DNA of 64,000 nucleotides from Nocardioides eburneiflavus (GCF_004785795.1 NZ_SRRO01000001.1:4464001-4528000), one strand, 5' to 3'. Shown: positions 8,463-16,951, counted from the first letter of the stretch. Made by a program: numbers and translations. Notes: a model not told the origin generated them from the letters alone.

Positions 8463-9928
8463 GCATCCTCGCGATCGACGCCGGCACGACCGGCGTGACG
8501 GCGGTCGTGGTCACGCCCGACGGCCGCATCGAGGCCAAGGGCTACCAGGAGTTCCGCCAGCACTTCCCGCAGCCGGGATGGGTGGAGCACTCCGCCGAGG
8601 AGATCTGGCAGGCCACGCTCGAGGCGACCCGCGAGGTGCTCACCAAGGTGGACGCCGGCGAGCTCACCGCGGTCGGGATCACCAACCAGCGCGAGACGGT
8701 GGTGCTGTGGGACCGCGAGACGCTCGGCTCCCCGCGTCGCGCCATCGTGTGGCAGGACCGGCGTACGGCCGACATCTGCGACCGGCTGCGCGCGGACGGC
8801 CACGAGGAGCGCGTCGCCGAGCTGACCGGACTGCGGCTCGACCCCTACTTCTCCGGCACCAAGCTCACCTGGCTGGCCGAGAACGAGCCCCACACCTGGG
8901 CGCTGGTCGAGTCCGGCCGGTACGCCGTGGGCACCGTCGACTCCTACCTCATCGCCCGGATGACCCGCGGCACCTGGCACGTCACCGACGTCTCCAACGC
9001 CTGCCGCACCCTGCTCTTCGACCTCGAGGCCGGCGACTGGTCCGACGAGCTGTGCGGGCTCTTCGGCGTGCCGCGCGACGCGCTGCCCGACCTCGTGCCC
9101 AACTGGGGCGAGGTCGCCGTCTCCGACCCGACGTCGTTCGCCGGCCTCTCCCTGCCGATCGCCGGCATCGCGGGCGACCAGCAGTCCGCTCTGTTCGGGC
9201 AGACCTGCTTCGAGGAGGGCGAGTCCAAGTGCACCTACGGCACCGGCTCCTTCATCCTCACCAACACCGGCGGCCGGGTCGTGCGCAGCGACGCCGGGCT
9301 GCTCTCGACCGCCGCGTGGCGCTCCCCCGACGGTGAGATGACCTACGCCCTCGAGGGTGCGATCTTCGTGACCGGCGCCGCCGTCCAGTGGCTGCGCGAC
9401 GGGCTCCAGATCGTCGGCAACGCCGCCGAGACCGCCGCCATCGCTGCGACCGTCGAGGACACCGACGGCGTCGTCTTCGTGCCGGCGCTGACCGGCCTCG
9501 GCGCCCCGCACTGGGACCCCCACGCGCGCGGCACGATCATCGGCATCACCCGCGGCACCACCCGCGCCCACCTCGTACGCGCCACGCTGGAGGCCATCGC
9601 GTTCGAGGTCCGCGACGTGCTCGAGACCCTGCCCGAGCTCACCACGCTGCGCGTGGACGGCGGGGCCGCGGCCAACGACCTGCTCTGCCAGTTCCAGGCC
9701 GACCAGGTCGGGCGCGCGGTCGAGCGGCCCGAGATCGTCGAGACGACCGCGCTCGGGGCCGCGTTCCTGGCCGGCCTCGGCACCGGCGCGTGGTCCTCCA
9801 CCGACGACCTGCGCGACACCTGGGCGCTGGACCGCCGGTTCGAGCCGGCGGGCGACCGCGCGGCCCTCGACGCGGCGTACGCCCTCTGGAGCAAGGCGGT
9901 CGAGCGCTCGAAGGGCTGGGCGGACTAG
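8459..9928 (+). CDS. glpK: Glycerol kinase (FGGY family)
   Basis: ATP-dependent sugar/polyol kinase of 489 residues. N-terminal DAGTTGVTAVV is the phosphate-binding loop; TNQRETVVLWDR, WQDRRT and SGTKLTWL match glycerol kinase; GIAGDQQSALFGQ carries the catalytic Asp region; VDGGAAANDLLCQFQAD and ETTALGAAFLAG form the C-terminal FGGY signature. It should make glycerol 3-phosphate. No glpF or glpD is adjacent. Coupling to DUF1028 by a 4-bp overlap is unusual for glpK, so a related polyol substrate is possible. Its stop overlaps the end of the convergent coiled-coil gene by 4 bp. Confidence 0.85.
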   Translation: MSILAIDAGTTGVTAVVVTPDGRIEAKGYQEFRQHFPQPGWVEHSAEEIWQATLEATREVLTKVDAGELTAVGITNQRETVVLWDRETLGSPRRAIVWQDRRTADICDRLRADGHEERVAELTGLRLDPYFSGTKLTWLAENEPHTWALVESGRYAVGTVDSYLIARMTRGTWHVTDVSNACRTLLFDLEAGDWSDELCGLFGVPRDALPDLVPNWGEVAVSDPTSFAGLSLPIAGIAGDQQSALFGQTCFEEGESKCTYGTGSFILTNTGGRVVRSDAGLLSTAAWRSPDGEMTYALEGAIFVTGAAVQWLRDGLQIVGNAAETAAIAATVEDTDGVVFVPALTGLGAPHWDPHARGTIIGITRGTTRAHLVRATLEAIAFEVRDVLETLPELTTLRVDGGAAANDLLCQFQADQVGRAVERPEIVETTALGAAFLAGLGTGAWSSTDDLRDTWALDRRFEPAGDRAALDAAYALWSKAVERSKGWAD

Positions 9929-10830
9929 AGCCCGTCCCGGGCCTCGCGCGCGGCCTCGACCTCGGCCTTCGCCTCGTCGACGGCCTCCTCTGCCTCGGTC
10001 CGCGCGGCCTCGGCCTCCCCGAGCTCGTCGTCGACCTCCTCGAGCGCGTCCTCCTGGGCGGCGACCCGGCTGCGGAGCTCGTCGAGCTCGGACTGGAGCT
10101 GGAGCGTCCGCGCCTGGAGCTTCTCGACGGACCGGCGTGCCGCCCGGTGCTCCTTCTCCGCCTCCTTGAGCACCGCCCTGGCCTCGGCGAGCCGCTCGTC
10201 GGCCGCCTTCCTCGCCTTGAGGTCGGCGTCCGGGTCGGGCACGACGTGGAGCTGGGGTCGCTGTGTCGGGTCGGGCGCCGCCACCGGACGGGCGCGCGCG
10301 GTGAAGCCGAGCGCCTCCGGTGCGGCGACGGCGCCGGTGAGGTCGAGGTCGCCGAGCCCGGTTGCGCTCAGCGACGTCACGAGCAGCCCGCTGCGCACCG
10401 CCCGCGCCGCGTCGGGCTCGAGCATCGCGGCCGTGAGCGTGGCCTCGACCTGGTCGGCGACCGACTGCGTGGTGCGTACGCCCTCCTCGCGGGCCATCCG
10501 CCGGGCGGCGGTCGTCACCGACGCGGTCAGCTGGCGCCGCTGCTTGGTGAACTCGCGCAGCTGCGTGGCGTCGAGGTTCTCCTGCGCGTCGCGCAGCGCC
10601 TCGCCGACGGCGAGCACCTGGTCGACCTGGTCGGGGTCGCGCCGCACGAGGAGGTTCACCACCCACGCCGCGAGCGACGCCTTGCGCAGCCCCTTGATCG
10701 CGGCGGCGAGCTCCTTGTCGGCCTTGTGCTCCTTGGCCAGCGCGTCGCGCGCCGGCGTGAAGTCCTCCAACGGGAGCGCGTAGAGGTCGTCGGCGATCTC
10801 CAGCAACGGGTCGGGCCTCGAGTCGGGCAT
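9925..10830 (-). CDS. Conserved hypothetical coiled-coil protein
   Basis: Cytoplasmic protein of 301 residues with no signal peptide or membrane segment. The N-terminal half (MPDSRPDPLLEIADDLYALPLEDF, then many Lys/Ala/Arg residues) is a mixed helical region. The C-terminal ~110 residues are a continuous Ala/Glu/Arg-rich heptad pattern ending in EAARTEAEEAVDEAKAEVEA. I do not recognise a named family; similar proteins are common in Nocardioidaceae in my recollection. It sits 9 bp downstream of a GNAT gene and may share its transcript. Confidence 0.7.
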   Translation of the reverse strand: MPDSRPDPLLEIADDLYALPLEDFTPARDALAKEHKADKELAAAIKGLRKASLAAWVVNLLVRRDPDQVDQVLAVGEALRDAQENLDATQLREFTKQRRQLTASVTTAARRMAREEGVRTTQSVADQVEATLTAAMLEPDAARAVRSGLLVTSLSATGLGDLDLTGAVAAPEALGFTARARPVAAPDPTQRPQLHVVPDPDADLKARKAADERLAEARAVLKEAEKEHRAARRSVEKLQARTLQLQSELDELRSRVAAQEDALEEVDDELGEAEAARTEAEEAVDEAKAEVEAAREARDGL

Positions 10831-10839
10831 GCCCTGATC

Positions 10840-11286
10840 CTAGGGAGCCGCGTACTCGAGCTCGGTCGGGTACGGGCGCCACGGGCACTCCTGGGTGGTG
10901 CCGCTCGGCCGCCAGCCCAGCGACTCGTAGAGCCGCCGCGCGCGCCCGTTGGCCTCCAGCACCCACAGCCGTCGCGCCCCCGCGGCCTCCGCGCGGGCGA
11001 AGGCCTCGCGCCCCAGCCCGGCGCCCCAGTGGTCGGGGCGGACGGCGAGGTGGCGAAGGGTGGCACCGTCGTGGGCCACCAGCGCGACGAGGCCGAGCCC
11101 GTCCTCGACCACCTCGACCACGACCTCCGGGTCGTCGAGCAGCAGCGCCCACCGGGCGAGCACGTCGTCGTCCGGGTAGGGCAGCTCGCCGAACACGTGG
11201 GCGAGCCCCGCCCGGCTCGCAGCGCGCTCCAGGTCGCGCAGCCCGGCGGCGTCCACGGCGGTGGCCACCCGCCACAGGATCCCCAT
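10840..11286 (-). CDS. GNAT family N-acetyltransferase
   Basis: Acetyl-CoA-dependent acyltransferase of 148 residues. The core LRHLAVRPDHWGAGLGREAF contains the acetyl-CoA pyrophosphate-binding R/Q-x-x-G-x-G/A loop (WGAGLG), and the C-terminal ANGRARRLYESLGWRPSG is the usual GNAT motif B ending. The acceptor is unknown. The same-strand coiled-coil gene follows after 9 bp. A 135-bp gap separates it from the divergent DUF4397 gene. Confidence 0.82.
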   Translation of the reverse strand: MGILWRVATAVDAAGLRDLERAASRAGLAHVFGELPYPDDDVLARWALLLDDPEVVVEVVEDGLGLVALVAHDGATLRHLAVRPDHWGAGLGREAFARAEAAGARRLWVLEANGRARRLYESLGWRPSGTTQECPWRPYPTELEYAAP

Positions 11287-11331
11287 GCCGAGGCAACCTA
11301 CCCCCGCCTGGGTACGGCCCCACCGGGCGTA

Positions 11332-11343
11332 CCCGATATCGGG
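11332..11343. promoter_or_regulatory. 12-bp perfect palindrome in a divergent intergenic region
   Basis: CCCGATATCGGG lies between the GNAT gene (start 11286, minus) and the DUF4397 operon (start 11422, plus). A perfect even palindrome in a divergent promoter region is a reasonable dimeric-regulator site. No regulator is assigned, and chance occurrence in G+C-rich DNA is possible. Confidence 0.3.
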
Positions 11344-11421
11344 GTTGAGCCACCCACGCCCCGGTTGTTCTGGTGGAGCCAGCCCCCGTGCCAGAGGGCG
11401 ACTTGCGGGGGGTGAAGGCAG

Positions 11422-12282
11422 ATGCGTCGACTCGTTCTCTCATGCCTGGCCGCGCTGCTCGCGGTGCTCGGCCTGAGCACCGCCAGCTCGCAGGCGAGCT
11501 CTGGGTCGGAGGCCCCACGGCCCGCCCGGGTCACCGTCATCCAAGCCGTGCCCGGCGCGATCGTCGACGTGTCCATCGACGGCAGCGAGGTCGCCGGCGG
11601 CTCCGGGGTCGGTGACGTGCTCGGCCCCTTCGAGCTGTCGCCCGGCTCCCACGACATCGGCTTCACCGGCGACGGCCTGGAGGTGGACACCACACTCGAC
11701 GTACGGGCGGGCGCGGCCAGCGACGTGGTGCTGCACCTGCCGGCCGAGGTCGACGGCGACCCGGTGGTCCACTCGTACGCCGCTCCCGACGGGCCGATCG
11801 GTCCCGGCAAGGCGCGCGTGCTGCTGGCCCACACGGCGACTGTTGCACCGGCCGACGTCCAGGTCGACGGCCAGACGGTCTTCACGAACATCGCCAACGG
11901 CGAGTACGCCGACGCCGACGTCCCGGAGGGGACCATCGAGGTGGCGCTGCTGCCGTCCGGCACCACCGAGGACCCGATCCTCGGCCCCCTCGACGTCACC
12001 CTCGAGGCGAGCACGCTGTCGATGATCTATGCGTACGGCAACCCGCGCGACGGGTCGATGAACGTCATCGCCCACACCTCGCCGCTCGGTGCCGACGGCA
12101 GCGTCACGCCGGAGCGGATCGACACCGGGTCGGCCGGCCTGGCCTCCGCGTCGGTCACCACCTTCGGCGGTGACGAGCAGCGCGAGCCCGTGTTCCTCGG
12201 CCTGCTCGCCCTCGCAGCCGTGGTGGCCGGGATCGGCGCGATCGCCCGGCTCCACACCGCGGCACGCCGTCGGGTGGGATGA
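11422..12282 (+). CDS. Secreted DUF4397-domain protein with C-terminal membrane anchor
   Basis: Protein of 286 residues. Signal peptide: MRRLVLSCLAALLAVLGLS, with likely cleavage after ASSQA. Residues ~35-230 match the DUF4397 pattern (VTVIQAVPGAIVDVSIDG, LRAGAAS-like and VRVLLAHTA segments), an all-beta extracytoplasmic domain of unknown function. The end is a hydrophobic helix (VFLGLLALAAVVAGIGAIA) plus RLHTAARRRVG, which resembles a cell-wall sorting tail, but no LPxTG-type motif precedes it. It is the first gene of a three-gene operon with a sortase, joined by an ATGA overlap. Confidence 0.82.
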   Translation: MRRLVLSCLAALLAVLGLSTASSQASSGSEAPRPARVTVIQAVPGAIVDVSIDGSEVAGGSGVGDVLGPFELSPGSHDIGFTGDGLEVDTTLDVRAGAASDVVLHLPAEVDGDPVVHSYAAPDGPIGPGKARVLLAHTATVAPADVQVDGQTVFTNIANGEYADADVPEGTIEVALLPSGTTEDPILGPLDVTLEASTLSMIYAYGNPRDGSMNVIAHTSPLGADGSVTPERIDTGSAGLASASVTTFGGDEQREPVFLGLLALAAVVAGIGAIARLHTAARRRVG

Positions 12283-12932
12283 GTCCGGGCCGGGCGCCGG
12301 GAGTCGCCGTGGCTGCCGCGATGCTCGCCGTCCTCGGAGGCTGCGCCGACGCCCCGACGGAGTCGCCCGGGTCGGGCGCTGCCCCCGCACCGGTGCCGGC
12401 CGAGAGCTCGTCGGGCACGGCCGGCGCGACCCCGGTCGCGCCGGCGCGGCGTGCGCCCTCCGTCGCGCAGGCACAGCCGCCGCGGAGCCTGACGCTGCCC
12501 AGCGGGCTGACCGTGGCCATCAGCGCCGTCGGCACCACCCGGGCCGGGCTCCTCGACGTCCCGGCCGATGTCGCCGTCGCGGGCTGGTGGGAGGGCGGGG
12601 CGCGGCTGGGAGACCCGTTCGGATCCGTCCTGGTCGCCGCGCACGTCGACTCCCGCACCCAGGGGCTGGGTCCGTTCGCCGAGCTGCTCGAGGTCGACCG
12701 CGGGGACCGGCTGCTCCTGGAGTCCGCGGGGCTGCGTCAGTCCTTCGGGGTCCGCTCGCGCCGCCTCGTGCCGCAGGGCAGCCTGGTCGACGACTCGTGG
12801 CTCTTCGACGCGGCCGGTCCGGCTCGGCTCACGCTCGTGACCTGCGCCCCGCCCTACGTCGCCTTCCGCGGCGGCTACCAGAACCTCGCCGTCGTGACGG
12901 CGGTCCCGCTCGGACGTCCGGAGGAGCGGTGA
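12279..12932 (+). CDS. Class E/F-type sortase
   Basis: Membrane-attached cysteine transpeptidase of 217 residues. The N-terminus has a hydrophobic segment ending LAVLGGC (possible lipobox), then an Ala/Pro/Ser linker to ~60. Catalytic His is in VLVAAHVDS and Cys in LTLVTCAPP. The position where class F enzymes usually have the catalytic Arg (GHYRDNVVV-like) reads GGYQNLAVV; an Arg occurs four residues earlier (AFRGGYQN). The enzyme would act outside the membrane, perhaps on the preceding DUF4397 protein. It overlaps both neighbours by 4 bp. Sortase fold is confident; activity is less so. Confidence 0.8.
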   Translation: MSPGRAPGVAVAAAMLAVLGGCADAPTESPGSGAAPAPVPAESSSGTAGATPVAPARRAPSVAQAQPPRSLTLPSGLTVAISAVGTTRAGLLDVPADVAVAGWWEGGARLGDPFGSVLVAAHVDSRTQGLGPFAELLEVDRGDRLLLESAGLRQSFGVRSRRLVPQGSLVDDSWLFDAAGPARLTLVTCAPPYVAFRGGYQNLAVVTAVPLGRPEER

Positions 12933-13804
12933 GCCCCAAGAAGCCCTACCAGCGGCGCCTGCCCACGGTGCTGCCGCCGGTGCAGCTGCCCACCCCGCGG
13001 GTCGCTCCGGAGCTGGAGTCGCTGCCCCCGGAGGCGGACCTACTCCCCGAGCCGGCGCCGCCCCTCGCACCCCCCGTCGCCGCGCCCCGGGAGCCAAAGC
13101 CGAAGCCGATGCCGAAGCCGGGGCCGGAGCCCGCGGGGCCGCGCGAGCGCCGGGACAAGGTCGTCCTCATCGCCGTCGCGTGGCTGGTGGGCATCGGCGT
13201 GCTCGCGTACGCCCTCCTGGCCGGACTCCGCGACGACCCGGCTGACCCCGGGGCGGGCGGTCCGGCGGACCCGCCGCGGGCACTGGCGCCGGCCGAGGCG
13301 TACGTCGACACGCGGGTGCTGCCCGCCGGCGACCTCGTCGTACGCCAGTGGATCCGCGCCCGTGAGCCCCTGACCGCGCTCGGCCTGGAGCTCCCGGACC
13401 TCCCGGGTGCCGATGACGTGTCGGCCGACCAGGTCGAGGTCGTCGCCGACGGCGTCGTCGCCGCCGGCCCCGACCGGGTCACCGCGGCGGGCGCGACGTA
13501 CACCTTCGAGGAGTCCACGACCGTCCTCGTGGCCTACCGGCTGGAGGGCGTCGTCCAGGTCAGCGACTCCGTGGCGGGGCGGGCGCTCGCCCTGGCCACG
13601 GCGCTCGACACGGCGTACGCACCGAAGGTCGAGCGCGAGACGCGCGTGGTGCACGGGCCCGAGGTGCTCTCGCTCGCGTGCAGCAGCCAGTCCGACGAGT
13701 CGCCGGAGCCGTGCGGGCGCGACAGCGGGGACGGCCAGTGGCAGGTCGACCTCAGCGGCGACCGGGTCGACGACCGCGTCCTGGCGCAGCTCAACCTCGG
13801 CTGA
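12929..13804 (+). CDS. Hypothetical single-pass membrane protein with proline-rich N-terminus
   Basis: Protein of 291 residues from a GTG overlapping the sortase stop (GTGA). Residues 1-75 are rich in Pro/Lys/Glu with a PKPKPMPKPGPEP stretch, followed by KVVLIAVAWLVGIGVLAYALLA (one membrane segment) and a C-terminal extracytoplasmic region of ~190 residues containing two Cys near the end (LACSSQ and EPCGRD), which could form a disulfide. No family recognised. Operon position suggests a function with the sortase and DUF4397 protein at the cell surface. Confidence 0.72.
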   Translation: MSPKKPYQRRLPTVLPPVQLPTPRVAPELESLPPEADLLPEPAPPLAPPVAAPREPKPKPMPKPGPEPAGPRERRDKVVLIAVAWLVGIGVLAYALLAGLRDDPADPGAGGPADPPRALAPAEAYVDTRVLPAGDLVVRQWIRAREPLTALGLELPDLPGADDVSADQVEVVADGVVAAGPDRVTAAGATYTFEESTTVLVAYRLEGVVQVSDSVAGRALALATALDTAYAPKVERETRVVHGPEVLSLACSSQSDESPEPCGRDSGDGQWQVDLSGDRVDDRVLAQLNLG

Positions 13805-13822
13805 CCGGCGCGTGCCGGTCAG
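13801..13822. terminator. Bidirectional hairpin between convergent genes
   Basis: CTGACCGGC-GCGT-GCCGGTCAG is a perfect 9-bp stem with a 4-nt loop spanning the stop of the sortase operon and the stop of the convergent response regulator. There is no long T-tract, so it is only a candidate terminator for both transcripts. Confidence 0.5.
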
Positions 13823-14466
13823 GCGGGGTCCTCGTCGAGGCCGTGCTCGATCGCCCAGCGGGTCAGCTGGACGCGGTTGTTCATCTGGAGCTTGCGCAGC
13901 GTGTTCTGGACGTGGTTCTGCACGGTGCGGTGCGAGAGCACCAAGCGGGCCGCGATCTGCTTGTAGCTCATGCCGGTCGCGACCATCTTGAGGATCTCGG
14001 TCTCGCGCTCGGTGAGCTGGTCGCGCGGGTCGTCGGCGGGGCCGTCGGCGATGCGACGGAACTCGCCCAGGACGAGGCCGGCGAGGCCCGGCGTGAAGAC
14101 CGTGTCACCGTCGGCGACGCGGGTGACCGCGTCGATGAGCTCGGCGCTGGAGGCCGACTTGACCAGGTAGCCCGTGGCTCCGGCCTTGATCGCCTCGAGC
14201 ACGTCGGCCTGCTCGCCGCTGGCCGAGAGGATCAGCACCCGGGCCGTCGGGTCGTGCTCGAGCATCATGCTCGTCACCTGCACCCCGCTGCGGTCGGGCA
14301 GCTGGAGGTCCAGCACGACGACCTGCGGCGCCGCCGCGGGGAACCGTGCCATCGCCTCGCGCCCGTTGGACGCCACCGCGACGACGTCGTGACCGGCCGC
14401 CTGCAGGTCGCGCTCGACCGCGTCGCGCCACATCGGATGGTCGTCGACCACCATCACCCTGACCAT
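13819..14466 (-). CDS. NarL/LuxR-family response regulator
   Basis: DNA-binding response regulator of 215 residues. The receiver has VVDDHP at 6-11 and phosphoacceptor Asp53 in VVVLDLQLPD; the C-terminal LuxR helix-turn-helix has LTERETEILKMVATGMSYKQIA and LVLSHRTVQNHVQNTLRKL. The ATG at 14466 is preferred because it gives the canonical MVRVMVVDDHP start. The likely partner is the histidine kinase at 15030-16088 on the same strand, with a flavin-reductase-like gene between them. Targets are unknown. Confidence 0.88.
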   Translation of the reverse strand: MVRVMVVDDHPMWRDAVERDLQAAGHDVVAVASNGREAMARFPAAAPQVVVLDLQLPDRSGVQVTSMMLEHDPTARVLILSASGEQADVLEAIKAGATGYLVKSASSAELIDAVTRVADGDTVFTPGLAGLVLGEFRRIADGPADDPRDQLTERETEILKMVATGMSYKQIAARLVLSHRTVQNHVQNTLRKLQMNNRVQLTRWAIEHGLDEDPA

Positions 14467-14500
14467 GGCCCTGCACCCCCTCCCAAGAGATGGGGGAAGA

Positions 14501-15025
14501 CTAGACCCCTCCACCCGTCGGGGTGGAGTAGCGTCCGCGCCGGTGCACCAGGGGCTCGGGATCGTCGCCGACGACCACCTCGTCCAGGGTGCAGGTCACC
14601 AGCCGCGACCAGCCCACCTCCACGTCCGACTCGACGCTGACCAGGGCCCACGCGGCGGCCTCCGCCAGCCGCGGTCCGTGCTCCGTGGACACCCAGTCGG
14701 CGAGACGCCACGGACCGCCCGGGGCCGGGGTGGTCCCCGCGAAGGCGTCGGCGAGGTCGCGGTGCCCCCACGACAGCAGCTGCACGACGCCGCGGCGGGT
14801 CTCGAGCAGCGCCTCGGTGAGGTCGGCGTCCGGGTCGAGGAGCCCGAGGACCCGGCCCGGCTCGCCGCCGGCGACCAGCAGCGACGACACCGTGAGCCCC
14901 GACGGTCCGGTCGGGTCGTCGGCCGACCCGGCCGTCCACAGCGAGACCGCGCCGCCGAGCCGTCCGCGCAGGCGGCGTACGGGGTCGTCGGGGGTGGGGA
15001 ACGGGTGGCTGCTGTGGATCGTCAC
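14501..15025 (-). CDS. Flavin reductase-like domain protein
   Basis: Cytoplasmic protein of 174 residues resembling the flavin reductase-like FMN-binding split barrel: an early GAVSLWTAG strand, PSGLTVSSLLVAGGEPGRVL (the family TVSS segment), and a later LADAFAG segment. It is diverged, and I would not assign a substrate. It lies between the response regulator and the histidine kinase genes, 4 bp after the kinase stop, so it is probably co-transcribed with the two-component system. A redox link for this system is an inference from position only. Confidence 0.65.
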   Translation of the reverse strand: MTIHSSHPFPTPDDPVRRLRGRLGGAVSLWTAGSADDPTGPSGLTVSSLLVAGGEPGRVLGLLDPDADLTEALLETRRGVVQLLSWGHRDLADAFAGTTPAPGGPWRLADWVSTEHGPRLAEAAAWALVSVESDVEVGWSRLVTCTLDEVVVGDDPEPLVHRRGRYSTPTGGGV

Positions 15026-15029
15026 CGGG

Positions 15030-16088
15030 TCACGCTAACGGCACCGTGAGGTCCCACTCGGTCCCCCACTCGCCGCTCTCGACAGCGGCGGTGCCGCCCA
15101 GCTCCTCGATGCGACCACGGATCGAGGAGGCGACACCGAGCCTCCCCTCGGACGCGGCGGCGTCGAGCCGGCCGGCGGGGATGCCGGGGCCGTCGTCGCG
15201 CACCGAGATCGTGACCGCGTCGGGACCGGCCTGGGCGAGCACCCACGCGGCGGCATCCGGCCCGGCGTGGGCCAGCACGTTGTCCAGGCAGGCCCGGACC
15301 GCGGCGATGGTCTCGGTCGCGAGGTGCTCACCGACGAGCACGGCGCCGCCGGGCGTCGCGACCTCGACGCGTACGGGGTGGGCGGTGGCCATCGCCTCCA
15401 GGGCACCGGTCAGGTCGACCAGTCCCCCGGACTCCGTCGGCACCGTGTCCTGCTGCCGGATCAGCGAGCGCAGGCCGCGCTCCTGCTCGCCCGCGAGGCG
15501 GCCGAGCTCGGCCCACTCGCCTCCGGCCGCTGAACCCTGGCGCTGCACCATCGCCAGCACCTGGAGCACGCCGTCGTGGACCGCGCGGGCCAGGCGCGTA
15601 CGTTCGTCCGCTGCGGCCGCTGCGCGCTCGGCAGCGTCACGCTCGCGCGCCATCCGCTGCAGCGACTCGCACAGGAAGCCGACGACCGGTCCGCCGATGA
15701 GGATGAGGAACGTGTTGCCGTAGTTGGCCTGGTCGACCTCCGAGCGCGGCAGCAGGTCGAACGTCGCGATCAGCACGGAGGCGACCAGGCCTCCGCGCCA
15801 GTGCCAGTGGATGGCCCAGGCGAAGAAGGCACCCATCACGTAGAACCCGGGGACGGTCGCGTTGAAGTCGGGCGACTTCACCCACGGCGTGACCGCCAGG
15901 GCCGCGAGCACCACCGCGAGGTCGGCCACCAGCAGCACGGGGGTGCGCCGCGCCCGGTCGCGGTAGAGCCAGGTCGCCGCGGCCGTCCAGACGGCGAGGG
16001 CCACGACGACGAGCAGGCCGACGGTGGGGTGCTCGAAGTTGTCCCGGCGATAGGCGTTGAGACCCACCATGTTGATCGTGACGACCAC
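15030..16088 (-). CDS. Sensor histidine kinase (HisKA_3 type)
   Basis: Membrane histidine kinase, at least 352 residues. About five hydrophobic segments occupy the first ~140 residues. The dimerisation/phosphoacceptor motif RTRLARAVHDGVLQVLAMV (His near 170) is the NarX/DesK type, followed by a C-terminal HATPase domain with VRDDGPGIP and GRLGVASSI. The true start is uncertain: the frame stays open upstream of the GTG at 16088 and would complete the first membrane helix (SALAIVRVVVTINMVGL), but no clear ATG/GTG is seen before the acyltransferase stop at 16175. Partner regulator: 13819-14466. Confidence 0.85.
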   Translation of the reverse strand: MVVTINMVGLNAYRRDNFEHPTVGLLVVVALAVWTAAATWLYRDRARRTPVLLVADLAVVLAALAVTPWVKSPDFNATVPGFYVMGAFFAWAIHWHWRGGLVASVLIATFDLLPRSEVDQANYGNTFLILIGGPVVGFLCESLQRMARERDAAERAAAAADERTRLARAVHDGVLQVLAMVQRQGSAAGGEWAELGRLAGEQERGLRSLIRQQDTVPTESGGLVDLTGALEAMATAHPVRVEVATPGGAVLVGEHLATETIAAVRACLDNVLAHAGPDAAAWVLAQAGPDAVTISVRDDGPGIPAGRLDAAASEGRLGVASSIRGRIEELGGTAAVESGEWGTEWDLTVPLA

Positions 16089-16174
16089 CCGGACGATGGC
16101 GAGCGCGGAGTAGAGGCGGTCCTCGACGGCGAGCGCGGAGTCGGCGCGCGGTCCGGGCGCCAGAGGGTGGGCGT

Positions 16175-16942
16175 TCAGGACGCCTTCTGCTCCGGCCCGT
16201 CCGCGGCCTTGTCGCCTTCGGCCTTGTGGCGCTCGGCCTTGTCACGCTCGGCCTGCCTGGCCTTCTCCTTGTCGAGCTCCTTGGCCTTGCTGGCGTAGAG
16301 GTCGACGTACTCCTGGCCGGAGAGGCGCATGATCTCGTACATGATCTCGTCGGTGATCGAGCGGAGGATGTAGCGGTCGTTCTCCATGCCGGCGTATCGC
16401 GAGAAGTCGAGCGGCTTGCCGAAGCGTACGACCGGCCGCGTCCAGGTGCCGTAGACCTTGCCGGTGGGCGCCACGACGTCGGTGCCGACGACCGCGCACG
16501 GGATGACCGGGGCGCCGGTCTCGAGCGCGAGGCGCGCGACGCCGGTCTTGCCGCGGTAGAGCCTGCCGTCGTGCGAGCGGGTGCCCTCGGGGTAGATCCC
16601 GAACAGGTCCCCCTGGGCGAGGATCTTCATCGCCGACCTCATCGCACCCTCGGCGGCGTTGGCGCCCGAGCGGTCGATCGGCACCTGGCCGGCGCCGGTG
16701 AAGAACTTCTTCTGGAACCACCCCTTGATGCCCGGCGTGGTGAAGTACTCCGCCTTGGCGACGAAGGTGACCCGCCGGTTGAGGGTGAGCGGCATGAAGA
16801 GCCAGTCGGCGTAGGAGAGGTGGTTGCTCGCGAGGATCGCGGGACCCTCCTCCGGCACGTGGTCGACACCGTAGGCCTTGGGCCGGAAGACGAGGCGGAG
16901 CACCGGCCCGAGGGCGATCCACTTCAGGAACCAATAGAGCAC
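16175..16942 (-). CDS. Lysophospholipid acyltransferase family protein (PlsC-like)
   Basis: Membrane-associated 1-acylglycerol-3-phosphate-type acyltransferase of 255 residues. The catalytic NHxxxxD motif is SNHLSYADW, and the substrate motif is YPEGTRSHDGRLYRGKTG. A hydrophobic N-terminus (YWFLKWIALGPVLRLVF) anchors it, and the C-terminal ~35 residues are a Lys/Glu/Ala-rich charged tail. It presumably acylates a lysophospholipid in glycerophospholipid synthesis. It starts 10 bp after the alpha/beta hydrolase gene on the same strand. This gene begins the block conserved in other actinobacteria. Confidence 0.87.
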   Translation of the reverse strand: MLYWFLKWIALGPVLRLVFRPKAYGVDHVPEEGPAILASNHLSYADWLFMPLTLNRRVTFVAKAEYFTTPGIKGWFQKKFFTGAGQVPIDRSGANAAEGAMRSAMKILAQGDLFGIYPEGTRSHDGRLYRGKTGVARLALETGAPVIPCAVVGTDVVAPTGKVYGTWTRPVVRFGKPLDFSRYAGMENDRYILRSITDEIMYEIMRLSGQEYVDLYASKAKELDKEKARQAERDKAERHKAEGDKAADGPEQKAS

Positions 16943-16951
16943 GGGCCGAGC

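Noticed and set aside
8360..11518. 1,052-codon minus-strand open frame
   Set aside because: It crosses glpK antisense and the coiled-coil and GNAT genes out of frame; low-complexity Arg/Gly/Ala-rich shadow typical of G+C-rich DNA.
12089..12928. Upstream extension of the membrane protein at 12929
   Set aside because: It is a shadow of the DUF4397 and sortase genes; the GTG overlapping the sortase stop is a normal coupled start.
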